DNA of 5,410 bases from Bacillota bacterium (GTDB lineage: Bacteria; Bacillota; Clostridia; Christensenellales; Aristaeellaceae), in NCBI GenBank assembly GCA_019137115.1, contig JAGVSV010000190.1:1-5410 (forward strand), read 5' to 3'. Of the stretch, positions 1-5,410 are shown one piece after another. The notes beneath the pieces are model-generated. The model worked only from the letters and a program-made list of their open reading frames with translations. It ran no database searches and was not told the origin of the DNA. Made by a program: the position numbers and the translations under genes. Numbering within the stretch: position 1 is the stretch's first letter; every line of letters begins with the position of its first letter.

Positions 1-722
1 CGTGCGATTTCGTACAGCGCCTTCAGCAGCAGGCTCGCCAGGAACACATTGACGGTGACCCCGTGCTCCTTGGCCTTGTTGTACAGCGCCTGAGTGGGCA
101 GCCGGCCGGTGATCACGCGCAGGTGCGCCGGGTCGCCCGGCGTGCCGCGCAGGGGATAGGCCCGGCTCTCGGTGCGCGAGCGGCGCGCCTTGCGCGCGTA
201 CTTCAGGAAGCTGTCCTCCATCTCCTCGGCTTGCGGTTTCTCGCGCGTGTCTAGGATGTAGGGCGATGGCCCGCATACCGTGCCATATTTGAGCCGCAGA
301 TATTCCGCGGTCATGGTCATCAAGAATACCAGCCCGCCGGTGCCGTCGGTCAGCGCGTGGAAAATCTCGATGGCGATGCGCTTGTTCCACACGCGGATGC
401 GGAACAGGAACGGATTCTCGCGGCTGATTTGCATGCGCACCAGGGGGTTGACCACATCAGGTTCGGGCGTTGGCATGACCGGCTGGCGGTCCAGGTAAAA
501 CCAGAAAAAGCCGCGCCGCAGCCTGTATGCGAAAAAGGGGATGCGGCGGACAGTGTTCTCCAGCGCCTTGGCCAGCACCGCTTCGTCCACCACATCCGTC
601 AGCGTGACGGACAGCCGGTACAGCGCCGTCCATTTGCGTGAGCGCACGGCGGGGTAAATCTTGGCCGCGTTGTCCAGCTTGAGCCACTCCGGGCCGGCCG
701 TCCGCTTACTCCGTTTCGACAT
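1..722 (-). CDS. Condensation/alcohol acetyltransferase-fold protein (3' end cut by window)
   Basis: The first 240 residues are visible; the C-terminus lies beyond base 1. Reading from the ATG at 722, the protein opens with a WLKLDNAAKIYP segment (residues 13-24), which I recognise as the start of alcohol-acetyltransferase-like proteins of Clostridia. At residues 121-130 it has FHALTDGTGG, matching the second His, Asp and Gly of the HHxxxDG catalytic motif of the condensation/chloramphenicol acetyltransferase superfamily (His122, Asp126, Gly127). No signal peptide or membrane helix is seen, so it is probably cytoplasmic. The family transfers acyl groups to alcohols or amines; the substrate here is unknown. 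The ATG overlaps the end of the upstream hydrolase by 17 bases in another frame and has no clear Shine-Dalgarno sequence, so translation is probably coupled to the hydrolase. Family members usually exceed 400 residues, so about half is missing. The superfamily is secure; the exact reaction is not. Confidence 0.85.
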   Translation of the reverse strand, partial: MSKRSKRTAGPEWLKLDNAAKIYPAVRSRKWTALYRLSVTLTDVVDEAVLAKALENTVRRIPFFAYRLRRGFFWFYLDRQPVMPTPEPDVVNPLVRMQISRENPFLFRIRVWNKRIAIEIFHALTDGTGGLVFLMTMTAEYLRLKYGTVCGPSPYILDTREKPQAEEMEDSFLKYARKARRSRTESRAYPLRGTPGDPAHLRVITGRLPTQALYNKAKEHGVTVNVFLASLLLKALYEIA

Positions 723-1614
723 CGCAGGCGTCGTCCGGGCAGCGCAGGAACGAGCGGATCATGGAAAAGGCAAGCTTGGACTCCGGCACGCCGTAAAACA
801 CATACACATGCCACATGCCCTCCTGCACCACCAGCGTGCTTTCGCACCCCTGGGCGCGCAGCTTTTCGTCCAGCAGCACCGAGTCCTCATACAGGATTTC
901 GTCGGTGCCTACAAATATCAGCGACGGCGGCATGCCGTCCAGATCACCAAACAGCGGGGAGATCAGCGGGTCATCCAGCGGGTTACCGGCTGCGTACAGC
1001 ATCGCGCTTTCCAGCAGCGCCGCCCGGTCCAGCAGCGGGTCCAGGGCTTCGCGTTCGGGGTTCTCGCGCTGCATGGTCAGGTCGGTCCACGGGGAGATCG
1101 CCACCACATACGCCGGCATTGGCAACCCTTCGGCTTTGAGTTGCTGCAGCAGCGCGTAGGTCAGACCCCCGCCCGCCGATTCGCCGATGACCGCGATTTC
1201 CGCCGGCTCAAAGCGCGTGAGCATGTGGCGGTACGCCGTTACGGCGTCGTCCAGCGCCGCGGGGAACGGGTTCTCGGGCGCCAGGCGGTACCCCACACAG
1301 AAGATCGCCCGGCCGGTGTTGCGCGCCAGCTCCCCGCCAAAGCGCTTGGCGTAGGGCAGCGTGCCCGCCGTATAGGCACCGCCGTGCAGGTACAGCGCGG
1401 CACAGCGCACCACCCCGCGCAGCGGGATGGCCCACGCGCAGGAAAAACCCGGGAAATCCACCTGCTTGAAGCGAACCACAGCCGACAGCGGGCCGCGGCC
1501 CAGTTTGGCCAGGCTGTCCTGCAGGCGGCGGGATTGGTCCAGATCCATGTTTTTCGTAATCGGGCTGATCAACCCAATCTGCGAGCGCACCAACGTGCTC
1601 ACCAGCGATGGCAT
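706..1614 (-). CDS. Alpha/beta hydrolase, hormone-sensitive-lipase (family IV) type esterase
   Basis: This is a 302-residue serine hydrolase. The oxyanion-hole motif HGGAY is at residues 77-81. The nucleophile elbow GESAGGG is at 144-150 with Ser146 as nucleophile. The acid is probably Asp238 in GTDEI, and the catalytic His is His269 in GMWHVY. The order and spacing fit the HSL/acetyl-hydrolase family (alpha/beta hydrolase fold 3), and about 300 residues is the usual length. No signal peptide is present, so a cytoplasmic esterase or deacetylase acting on short acyl esters is likely; the true substrate is unknown. The frame stays open upstream to an ATG at 1788, but the start at 1614 is preferred. 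It has AAAGGAG five bases upstream, and the longer version would run through the divergent promoter region into the opposite gene. It is first in a two-gene unit with the acyltransferase. Confidence 0.93.
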   Translation of the reverse strand: MPSLVSTLVRSQIGLISPITKNMDLDQSRRLQDSLAKLGRGPLSAVVRFKQVDFPGFSCAWAIPLRGVVRCAALYLHGGAYTAGTLPYAKRFGGELARNTGRAIFCVGYRLAPENPFPAALDDAVTAYRHMLTRFEPAEIAVIGESAGGGLTYALLQQLKAEGLPMPAYVVAISPWTDLTMQRENPEREALDPLLDRAALLESAMLYAAGNPLDDPLISPLFGDLDGMPPSLIFVGTDEILYEDSVLLDEKLRAQGCESTLVVQEGMWHVYVFYGVPESKLAFSMIRSFLRCPDDACDVETE

Positions 1615-1619
1615 TGTTT

Positions 1620-1626
1620 CTCCTTT
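1620..1626 (-). promoter_or_regulatory. Ribosome binding site of the hydrolase
   Basis: AAAGGAG on the minus strand lies five bases before the ATG at 1614. It decides the start in favour of the 302-residue form over longer in-frame starts. Confidence 0.85.
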
Positions 1627-1649
1627 CCGGGCAACCATAGAACGCGCCC

Positions 1650-1679
1650 ATTGTAGCATGCGTTTGCGAACGGTTACAA
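1650..1679 (-). promoter_or_regulatory. Candidate sigma-A promoter for the hydrolase/acyltransferase unit
   Basis: On the minus strand TTGTAA (1679-1674, four of six matches to TTGACA) is followed after 18 bases by TACAAT (1655-1650, five of six matches to TATAAT). The predicted transcript start would be about 30 bases before the ATG at 1614, leaving room for the ribosome binding site. This was found by eye only; start-site mapping would be needed to prove it. Confidence 0.55.
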
Positions 1680-1697
1680 CGCGCCCGGGCATGTAAC
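1673..1697. promoter_or_regulatory. Inverted repeat, possible operator between the divergent promoters
   Basis: GTTACA at 1673-1678 and its reverse complement TGTAAC at 1692-1697 form half-sites around a 13-base spacer, which itself contains the palindrome GCCCGGGC (1683-1690). The left half-site covers the -35 box of the leftward promoter. A third GTTACA at 1733-1738 overlaps the -10 box of the rightward promoter. This could be a regulator site shared by both directions. Six-base half-sites can arise by chance and no regulator gene is in view. Confidence 0.25.
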
Positions 1698-1711
1698 ATT
1701 TGACGAAAGTA

Positions 1712-1740
1712 TTGCGTTTGTACGAAAGAATCGTTACAAT
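1712..1740 (+). promoter_or_regulatory. Candidate sigma-A promoter for the motor operon
   Basis: TTGCGT (1712-1717; only the TTG core matches TTGACA) is followed after 17 bases by TACAAT (1735-1740, five of six matches to TATAAT). Transcription would start near 1747, giving a leader of a little over 20 bases that includes the GGAGG at 1755. The weak -35 box suggests low basal activity or dependence on an activator. Confidence 0.55.
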
Positions 1741-1754
1741 ATGGGCATCATGTT

Positions 1755-1759
1755 GGAGG
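1755..1759 (+). promoter_or_regulatory. Ribosome binding site of the proton-channel gene
   Basis: GGAGG lies ten bases before the ATG at 1770, slightly far but usable. It supports this ATG as the start of the 515-residue protein. Confidence 0.7.
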
Positions 1760-1769
1760 CGGTGAACCC

Positions 1770-3317
1770 ATGAAGGAGTTGCTTGCAAGCATTCCCGGCC
1801 AGTTGGTCGACGCGCTCATCTATGGTTCGATCGCCGCGGTGACGCTGATCGGGTTTGCGAAATGCATCATGCCCTTCCGTCGCGCGGCACGTCTGCTGCG
1901 GCGCGCGGTGCGCGCGCTGGAGCTGATGACCGTGCGGGAAGGCACGCGCCCGGTGTGGCAGGATCACCTGTTCCTCGGTCGCCCGATGCAGACGCAGTGG
2001 CGGCGCTTCCTGATGAACGCAGAACAGCTGGACGCCCGGGGCTTGAGTACCGATGTAGAGGAATATGTGCAGCCGGACGACCTGTTTGCCGACTATGCCC
2101 ATGTACAGCTGGCGGAGGTCATCCCCGGCCTGTTGACCTCGCTGGGCATTCTGGGCACGTTTATCGGGCTGATGCGCGGCATCGGCAACCTGGACGTCAC
2201 GTCGGCCGACCGCACGATGGAAAGCATTTCCACAATGATCGGCGGCATCGCCTTTGCGTATGGCACCTCCATCGCGGGGCTTGCAAGCTCGCTGGTATTC
2301 AATATCTTTTACCGCTCCGCGCAGGGCGCTGCGCTGAGCGCGCAGGCGGATTTTGTCGACGCGTTCCGTGAGTTGGTCATGCAGCGCCCGGTGGACCCCG
2401 TGGTGCACGACATCCTTTATAAGGAGGATCAGGCTGCGTTCCTGAGCCGCAGCGCCAATGAGCTTAACGCGCGGCTGGCCAGCGGCATTGAGGTGGCCGT
2501 CCAGAATGCCTTTACGCCGATCGGCCAGTCCATCAACAGCTTCATCGTGGCAGAAACCCAGGGACAGATCGAAGGCCTGGGCCGGATCGTCAACCAGTTT
2601 GTTGGTCAGATGAACAACGCGCTGGGCGGCCAGTTTGTGCAGCTGGCGCAGACGTTAAGCGGCATCAACCAGGCCCAGGGGGTGAGCTATGAGGCCGTCA
2701 ACCGCACAATGGCGGCCGCCGACGCGATCCTTGAGAACATCCAGCGCACCAACGCGGTGTCCCAGTCCGTGGTGGAGCGCTTTGAGGGCTTCGTGTCGGA
2801 GCTGACCCAGGCCCAGTCCGAGCAGACCGAGTACACTGAGCAGATGTCCGCCATGCTGGGCAGCATGTACGGCTCCTTGAAGCAGCAGTCCGACAGCTAT
2901 GTGCGCCTGCAAGCCGGACAGGCCGACATGGAGCAGCAGATGCAGCAGTACGCCTCCTGGAGCGGGCGGGTGCTGGAAGCCGTGGAGAAGCAAAGCGACG
3001 CCGCCGCCGGACGCGCCCACGATGTGGCCAATGAGATGGCGCAGAGCTCCAAAAAGCTGGGGGACAGCTACGCCAACTTCGTGGAGAACATCTCCACGGG
3101 ACTCGCGCGCACGATGGGCATGTTTGAGGAAAACATGCACGACATGATGGACAAGCTGGGCAAGCAGCTGTCCGAGTATGCCGCGCAGGGGGACACCAAG
3201 GGCGGCCAGGTGGTGGAGCTGGCCGGCATCAGCAAGATGCAGCAGGCCATGGCGGACATGACCGCCGCGCTCAACCGCGCGGTGACCGCCGTGGAACAGA
3301 TGGCGGCAGGCGCCTGA
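1770..3317 (+). CDS. MotA/TolQ/ExbB-type proton channel subunit with long helical tail (ZorA-like)
   Basis: This 515-residue protein is predicted to form the multimeric channel around the partner encoded next. Hydrophobic helices lie at about 12-33, 118-138 and 154-181. The second holds the family signature LGILGTFIGL (125-134, Thr130) and the third has Gly165-Thr166-Ser167, matching the channel-lining Thr/Ser positions of ExbB, TolQ and MotA. Residues 57-112 between helices 1 and 2 are charged and probably cytoplasmic. From about 183 to the end it is almost wholly helix-forming and rich in Gln, Ala, Ser, Glu and Met, with few prolines after the first part. This resembles the long intracellular tail of ZorA rather than MotA, which is shorter (about 290-300 residues) and has four helices. 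The next gene starts one base after the stop. Channel-family assignment is firm; ZorA-type kinship rests on tail architecture and on the partner. Confidence 0.88.
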   Translation: MKELLASIPGQLVDALIYGSIAAVTLIGFAKCIMPFRRAARLLRRAVRALELMTVREGTRPVWQDHLFLGRPMQTQWRRFLMNAEQLDARGLSTDVEEYVQPDDLFADYAHVQLAEVIPGLLTSLGILGTFIGLMRGIGNLDVTSADRTMESISTMIGGIAFAYGTSIAGLASSLVFNIFYRSAQGAALSAQADFVDAFRELVMQRPVDPVVHDILYKEDQAAFLSRSANELNARLASGIEVAVQNAFTPIGQSINSFIVAETQGQIEGLGRIVNQFVGQMNNALGGQFVQLAQTLSGINQAQGVSYEAVNRTMAAADAILENIQRTNAVSQSVVERFEGFVSELTQAQSEQTEYTEQMSAMLGSMYGSLKQQSDSYVRLQAGQADMEQQMQQYASWSGRVLEAVEKQSDAAAGRAHDVANEMAQSSKKLGDSYANFVENISTGLARTMGMFEENMHDMMDKLGKQLSEYAAQGDTKGGQVVELAGISKMQQAMADMTAALNRAVTAVEQMAAGA

Positions 3318-3318
3318 C

Positions 3319-4323
3319 ATGGTGTCCTACGGCAAAAAGAAACGCAGCCGCCTGGGGCGGGCGGATGTCGGGTCCTACTGGATCTCGTTTTCGGATATGC
3401 TCTCGTCGCTGCTGCTGGTGTTTATCCTGGCGGTGACGTTCAGCATCTATCAATATTACAGCCTGCTGGAGATCAAAACCCAGGAGCTGGAAGCGCAGAA
3501 GGCCGAGCTGGACCGGACGCAGATCACCTTAACCCAGCGCGAGGAAGACCTGCGTACCGCGCAGGTGACGCTGCTGGGTAAGGAGGAGGAGCTGGCCAGC
3601 ATCCAGATCCAGCTGACCCAGCAGAAAGCCGACCTGTTTGCCGCACAGACCGCGCTGAAAACCAAGGAAGAGGAACAGGCGCTGCTGCAACTGAAGCTCA
3701 GCGAACAGGCAACCGCGCTGGCTAGCCAGGAGATCGCCCTGGGCGCGCTGCAGGAAGCGCTCAGCAGCCAGCAACGGCAGCTGGACGACCTGCTGGGCGT
3801 GCGCACCGCCATCATCCAGGACCTGTCCCGCGCGCTGTCACAGGCCGCGGTGGCCGCCAAGGTGGACGCCACAACCGGCGACATTATCCTGGACAGCCAG
3901 TTGATGTTTGAATCTGGCCGCGACATGATTTCGCCGTCCGGTCAGGCGCAGCTGCAGCGCATCATCCCCGTGTACCTAAGCGTGCTGATGCGTCCCGAAT
4001 ACAGGGATTTCCTGGCCGAGATCATCATCGAAGGCCACACCGACAGCAAGGGCAGCTACATGTTCAACCTGGAGCTTTCGCAGGACCGCGCGCTGGCGGT
4101 GGCCAAGTTTGCCTTGGAAATCCCGTCCCTCAATGCCGAGCAGCGTCAGCTGCTGACCAAAATCCTGACGGCCAAGGGCCGCAGCTTCTCCAATCCCATC
4201 CTGAACGCGGACGGCAGCGAAAACATGGACGCCTCCCGTCGCGTGGAGATCAAGTTCCGTTTGAAGGACACCGAAATGATCCAGCGCATGAACGAGATCC
4301 TCTCCAACGGTACCCAGCCGTGA
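3319..4323 (+). CDS. MotB/ZorB-like subunit: membrane anchor, coiled-coil rod, OmpA peptidoglycan-binding domain
   Basis: This 334-residue protein has a short basic N-terminus and then one membrane helix at about 20-45. Asp26 in WISFSDM sits where MotB and ZorB carry the essential proton-binding Asp. Residues 55-155 form a very regular coiled coil (see the repeat entry). Residues 185-316 are an OmpA-like domain with EGHTD (238-242), LSQDRA (253-258) and DASRRVEIKF (304-313). Asp242 and Arg257 are 15 residues apart, the spacing of the diaminopimelate-binding Asp/Arg pair in OmpA domains. The predicted role is a stator core that couples ion flow through the upstream channel to movement while held to the cell wall. 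The protein is longer than typical MotB or ZorB (about 250-300 residues) because of the rod. The ATG is one base after the upstream stop with no good Shine-Dalgarno sequence, implying coupled translation. Confidence 0.9.
   Translation: MVSYGKKKRSRLGRADVGSYWISFSDMLSSLLLVFILAVTFSIYQYYSLLEIKTQELEAQKAELDRTQITLTQREEDLRTAQVTLLGKEEELASIQIQLTQQKADLFAAQTALKTKEEEQALLQLKLSEQATALASQEIALGALQEALSSQQRQLDDLLGVRTAIIQDLSRALSQAAVAAKVDATTGDIILDSQLMFESGRDMISPSGQAQLQRIIPVYLSVLMRPEYRDFLAEIIIEGHTDSKGSYMFNLELSQDRALAVAKFALEIPSLNAEQRQLLTKILTAKGRSFSNPILNADGSENMDASRRVEIKFRLKDTEMIQRMNEILSNGTQP
3481..3774 (+). repeat. Seven tandem 14-residue coiled-coil repeats inside the MotB/ZorB-like protein
   Basis: Residues 55-152 divide without gaps into seven units of 14 residues (42 bases each): 55-68, 69-82, 83-96, 97-110, 111-124, 125-138 and 139-152. 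Position 3 is Leu in all seven, position 10 is Leu in six (Gln120 is the exception), and position 14 is Gln in six (Glu138 is the exception). Leu155 continues the register. Leu therefore recurs every seven residues at 14 of 15 positions from 57 to 155, a leucine-zipper pattern. The repeats are visible in protein but diverged in DNA, so duplication is old or the pattern is held by selection. Confidence 0.85.
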
Positions 4324-4823
4324 GGGCGGTCGCCCTGGTGCTGGTCGTCTGCGTGCTGGCGGCCGGCGGGGTGGTGGTGTACGCCGCGGTCAACACTACG
4401 CTGGCGTATGAGGTGCGGCAGGTGCAGGTGGTGCCGGCCAGCGAGCGCCCCGATGAATATGCCCGGTGGCAAACCGCGCTGCTGCGCGAGGCCGCGCAGG
4501 GGACAGCCTTTGGCGGGGACTTTACCGGCACCGCGCAGGATTATGCCTTCTTTATCTACACCGTGGATGTCAAAAACCGGGGGCTCATCGGCGCACGCAT
4601 GGCGGAGCTTCAGGTGGGGCCGGTGGAGGGCGACGTGCTGGCGATCTCTCCGGCGGCGTCCATGCACCGCAATGTGAACGAACCGGTGGACATCCCGGCG
4701 GGGGCAACCCGCGCGATCCAGTGCATCCTGTTGACCCGCGCCGGCGGCAACGCCGTGCGCGACCTCTATCTGACGTATTATATCTGGGGCACGGCGCACA
4801 CCATCCGCCTGACCTACGGGTAA
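4320..4823 (+). CDS. Membrane-anchored extracytoplasmic protein of unknown function, third gene of the motor operon
   Basis: I do not recognise this 167-residue protein. The GTG start at 4320 overlaps the TGA stop of the MotB/ZorB-like gene (4321-4323) by four bases. There is no Shine-Dalgarno sequence, so translation is almost certainly coupled, arguing that the product works with the channel pair. Residues 4-24 are a hydrophobic helix with a short N-terminus, either an uncleaved anchor or a signal peptide. Cys11 lacks a proper lipobox (Val at -1), so lipidation is unlikely. From about residue 75 it alternates in a beta-strand pattern: FFIYTVDVKNRG (77-88), a Pro-Ala-Gly turn (126-128), and a terminal strand pair YLTYYIWGTAHTIRLTYG (150-167). 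This recalls small Ig-like or DUF4352-like extracellular beta-sandwiches, but only by shape. It may be an outer-surface partner of the motor. It shows no likeness to ZorC, ZorD or ZorE. Confidence 0.82.
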   Translation: MRAVALVLVVCVLAAGGVVVYAAVNTTLAYEVRQVQVVPASERPDEYARWQTALLREAAQGTAFGGDFTGTAQDYAFFIYTVDVKNRGLIGARMAELQVGPVEGDVLAISPAASMHRNVNEPVDIPAGATRAIQCILLTRAGGNAVRDLYLTYYIWGTAHTIRLTYG

Positions 4824-4827
4824 ATGC

Positions 4828-4855
4828 TTGCCCGCACCGGGCATTATGTGATAAT
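4828..4855 (+). promoter_or_regulatory. Candidate promoter with extended -10 for the NusG domain II gene
   Basis: TTGCCC (4828-4833, four of six) is followed after 16 bases by GATAAT (4850-4855, five of six), preceded by the extended -10 element TG (4847-4848). Transcription would begin near 4862, just before the AAGGAGG. This suggests the last gene can be transcribed apart from the motor operon. Confidence 0.5.
4829..4843 (+). terminator. Small GC-rich hairpin after the motor operon; weak terminator at best
   Basis: TGCCCG (4829-4834) and CGGGCA (4838-4843) pair perfectly around the loop CAC, six bases after the stop at 4821-4823. Only TTATGTG follows rather than a run of T, so efficient intrinsic termination is doubtful. 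It may protect the 3' end of the message or cause partial termination. It overlaps the candidate promoter spacer. Confidence 0.35.
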
Positions 4856-4871
4856 GTGAGGCACTTTCCTG

Positions 4872-4878
4872 AAGGAGG
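4872..4878 (+). promoter_or_regulatory. Ribosome binding site fixing a TTG start
   Basis: AAGGAGG, close to a full anti-Shine-Dalgarno match, ends six bases before the TTG at 4885. It identifies TTG as the start; the first in-frame ATG is residue 67, past the membrane segment and linker. Confidence 0.85.
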
Positions 4879-4884
4879 AAGCGC

Positions 4885-5410
4885 TTGAAACGCAGGGACA
4901 TTTGGCTGCTGGCCGGGGTGCTGATCATCGCGGCCGCGGTTTTTCTTCTGGCCAAAGTGCTGCCGCAAGGTTCCGGCGGCATCAGCGGCGCTCGGCTGCC
5001 GGTGGTGACCCAAACGCCAGCCGCGTCGGGCGCCGCATCCACCGCCACCCCATCGGGCGAAACCGCCTCCGCCGGGCCGGCTATGACGCTTCCGCCTGCA
5101 GACGCCTACCTGAGCGTGCAGGTGGACAATGTGGTGTTTGTTCCCTTTCCGCTGACCGAAAGCCGGGATATTGAGCTGCCCCAGCCGGACGGCAAGCTCA
5201 ACGTGGCGCGGGTGACCGAGGGGTCCGTACAGATGCACTCATCCACCTGCGAGAACCAGGACTGCGTGCTGCAGGGCATCGTGACACTGGACAACCGGGA
5301 TGCGCGCGTGCTGGGCAACGCAATCGTCTGCCTGCCCAACAAGGTGGTGCTGATGCTGCTGACCCCCGAGGAAGCGCAGCGGGAGTGGGACCGGTACATC
5401 GCGCAGGCGG
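4885..5410 (+). CDS. Membrane-anchored NusG domain II-containing protein (3' end cut by window)
   Basis: 175 residues are visible from a TTG start. A basic tip (Lys2-Arg4) precedes a hydrophobic helix at about 6-26, an anchor or signal peptide. A low-complexity linker rich in Ala, Ser, Thr, Gly and Pro (about 29-72) follows. From about 74 onward is a NusG_II (DUF1312-type) domain: a YLSVQVDN opening strand, then a VTEGSVQMHSSTCENQDC stretch (110-127), VLQGIV (128-133) and IVCLPNKVVL (147-156). This order of Cys122, Cys127 and Cys149 with CLPN is the family hallmark. Despite the name, this is not the transcription factor NusG: the domain lies outside the membrane and its function is poorly known, though in Firmicutes it is often found near FMN-binding or prenyl-transport genes. 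It lies 61 bases after the motor operon with its own candidate promoter, so it is probably separate. The domain is nearly complete at the edge. Confidence 0.87.
   Translation, partial: MKRRDIWLLAGVLIIAAAVFLLAKVLPQGSGGISGARLPVVTQTPAASGAASTATPSGETASAGPAMTLPPADAYLSVQVDNVVFVPFPLTESRDIELPQPDGKLNVARVTEGSVQMHSSTCENQDCVLQGIVTLDNRDARVLGNAIVCLPNKVVLMLLTPEEAQREWDRYIAQA

Noticed and set aside
661..1656. Long plus-strand open frame opposite the hydrolase
   Set aside because: The product is rich in Arg, Gln and His with no recognisable motif, as expected from the antisense of a GC-rich gene. The minus strand carries all the catalytic motifs of a hydrolase.
1615..1788. Longer N-terminus for the alpha/beta hydrolase (ATG at 1788)
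   Set aside because: It would cross both promoters and the start of the opposite gene, has no ribosome binding site, and adds residues unlike the family. The AAAGGAG before 1614 gives the natural start.
2655..3320. Minus-strand open frame opposite the channel subunit tail
   Set aside because: It is rich in His, Leu and Gly, has no motif or ribosome binding site, and mirrors Gln/Met/Ala codons of the real gene.
3481..3774. DNA-level tandem repeat or CRISPR-like array
   Set aside because: The 42-base period is seen only in the protein pattern. The DNA units differ at most positions and there are no identical repeats with spacers.
1770..4323. A complete Zorya anti-phage system
   Set aside because: Only the ZorA/ZorB-type pair is visible. 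The next two genes look like a surface beta-rich protein and a NusG domain II protein, not ZorC, ZorD or ZorE, so a defence call is not supported.
1770..4323. Flagellar motor genes motA/motB
   Set aside because: The channel subunit has three rather than four helices and a tail of about 330 residues, the partner has a long coiled-coil rod, and no flagellar gene is near.
4146..5048. Minus-strand open frame of 300 codons opposite the end of the motor operon
   Set aside because: It spans three well-supported plus-strand genes and their gap, and its composition is typical of antisense reading in GC-rich DNA.

Overview
The window looks like chromosome from a GC-rich anaerobic Bacillota, most likely a gut-type Clostridia. 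The reasons are strong AGGAG/AAGGAGG ribosome binding sites, GTG and TTG starts, sigma-A-like promoters, a NusG domain II surface protein, and an HSL-type hydrolase paired with a condensation-fold acyltransferase. This placement is inference. No rRNA, tRNA, insertion sequence or CRISPR array is visible.

Left part (1-1614, minus strand): a two-gene unit read leftward. An alpha/beta hydrolase of the hormone-sensitive-lipase family (706-1614) overlaps by 17 bases the start of a condensation/alcohol-acetyltransferase-fold protein (1-722, cut by the window edge). The pair suggests acyl transfer and ester hydrolysis on an unknown small molecule.

Middle (1615-1769): a compact divergent intergenic region of 155 bases. 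It holds a plausible promoter for each direction and three GTTACA elements, two of which form an inverted repeat.

Right part (1770-4823, plus strand): a tight three-gene operon with a 1-base gap and then a 4-base overlap. It encodes (i) a MotA/TolQ/ExbB-type proton channel subunit with a long helical cytoplasmic tail, ZorA-like in architecture; (ii) a MotB/ZorB-like subunit with one membrane helix carrying a conserved Asp, a very regular leucine-zipper rod built from 14-residue repeats, and an OmpA-type peptidoglycan-binding domain; and (iii) a small membrane-anchored extracytoplasmic protein of unknown function. Together they look like a wall-anchored, ion-driven motor. The third gene does not look like a known Zorya effector (ZorC, ZorD or ZorE), so this may be a distinct, uncharacterised ZorAB-type system.

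Far right (4824-5410): a 61-base gap with a small hairpin, a candidate promoter and a strong ribosome binding site. It is followed by a TTG-initiated, membrane-anchored NusG domain II protein that runs off the window and is probably a separate transcription unit.
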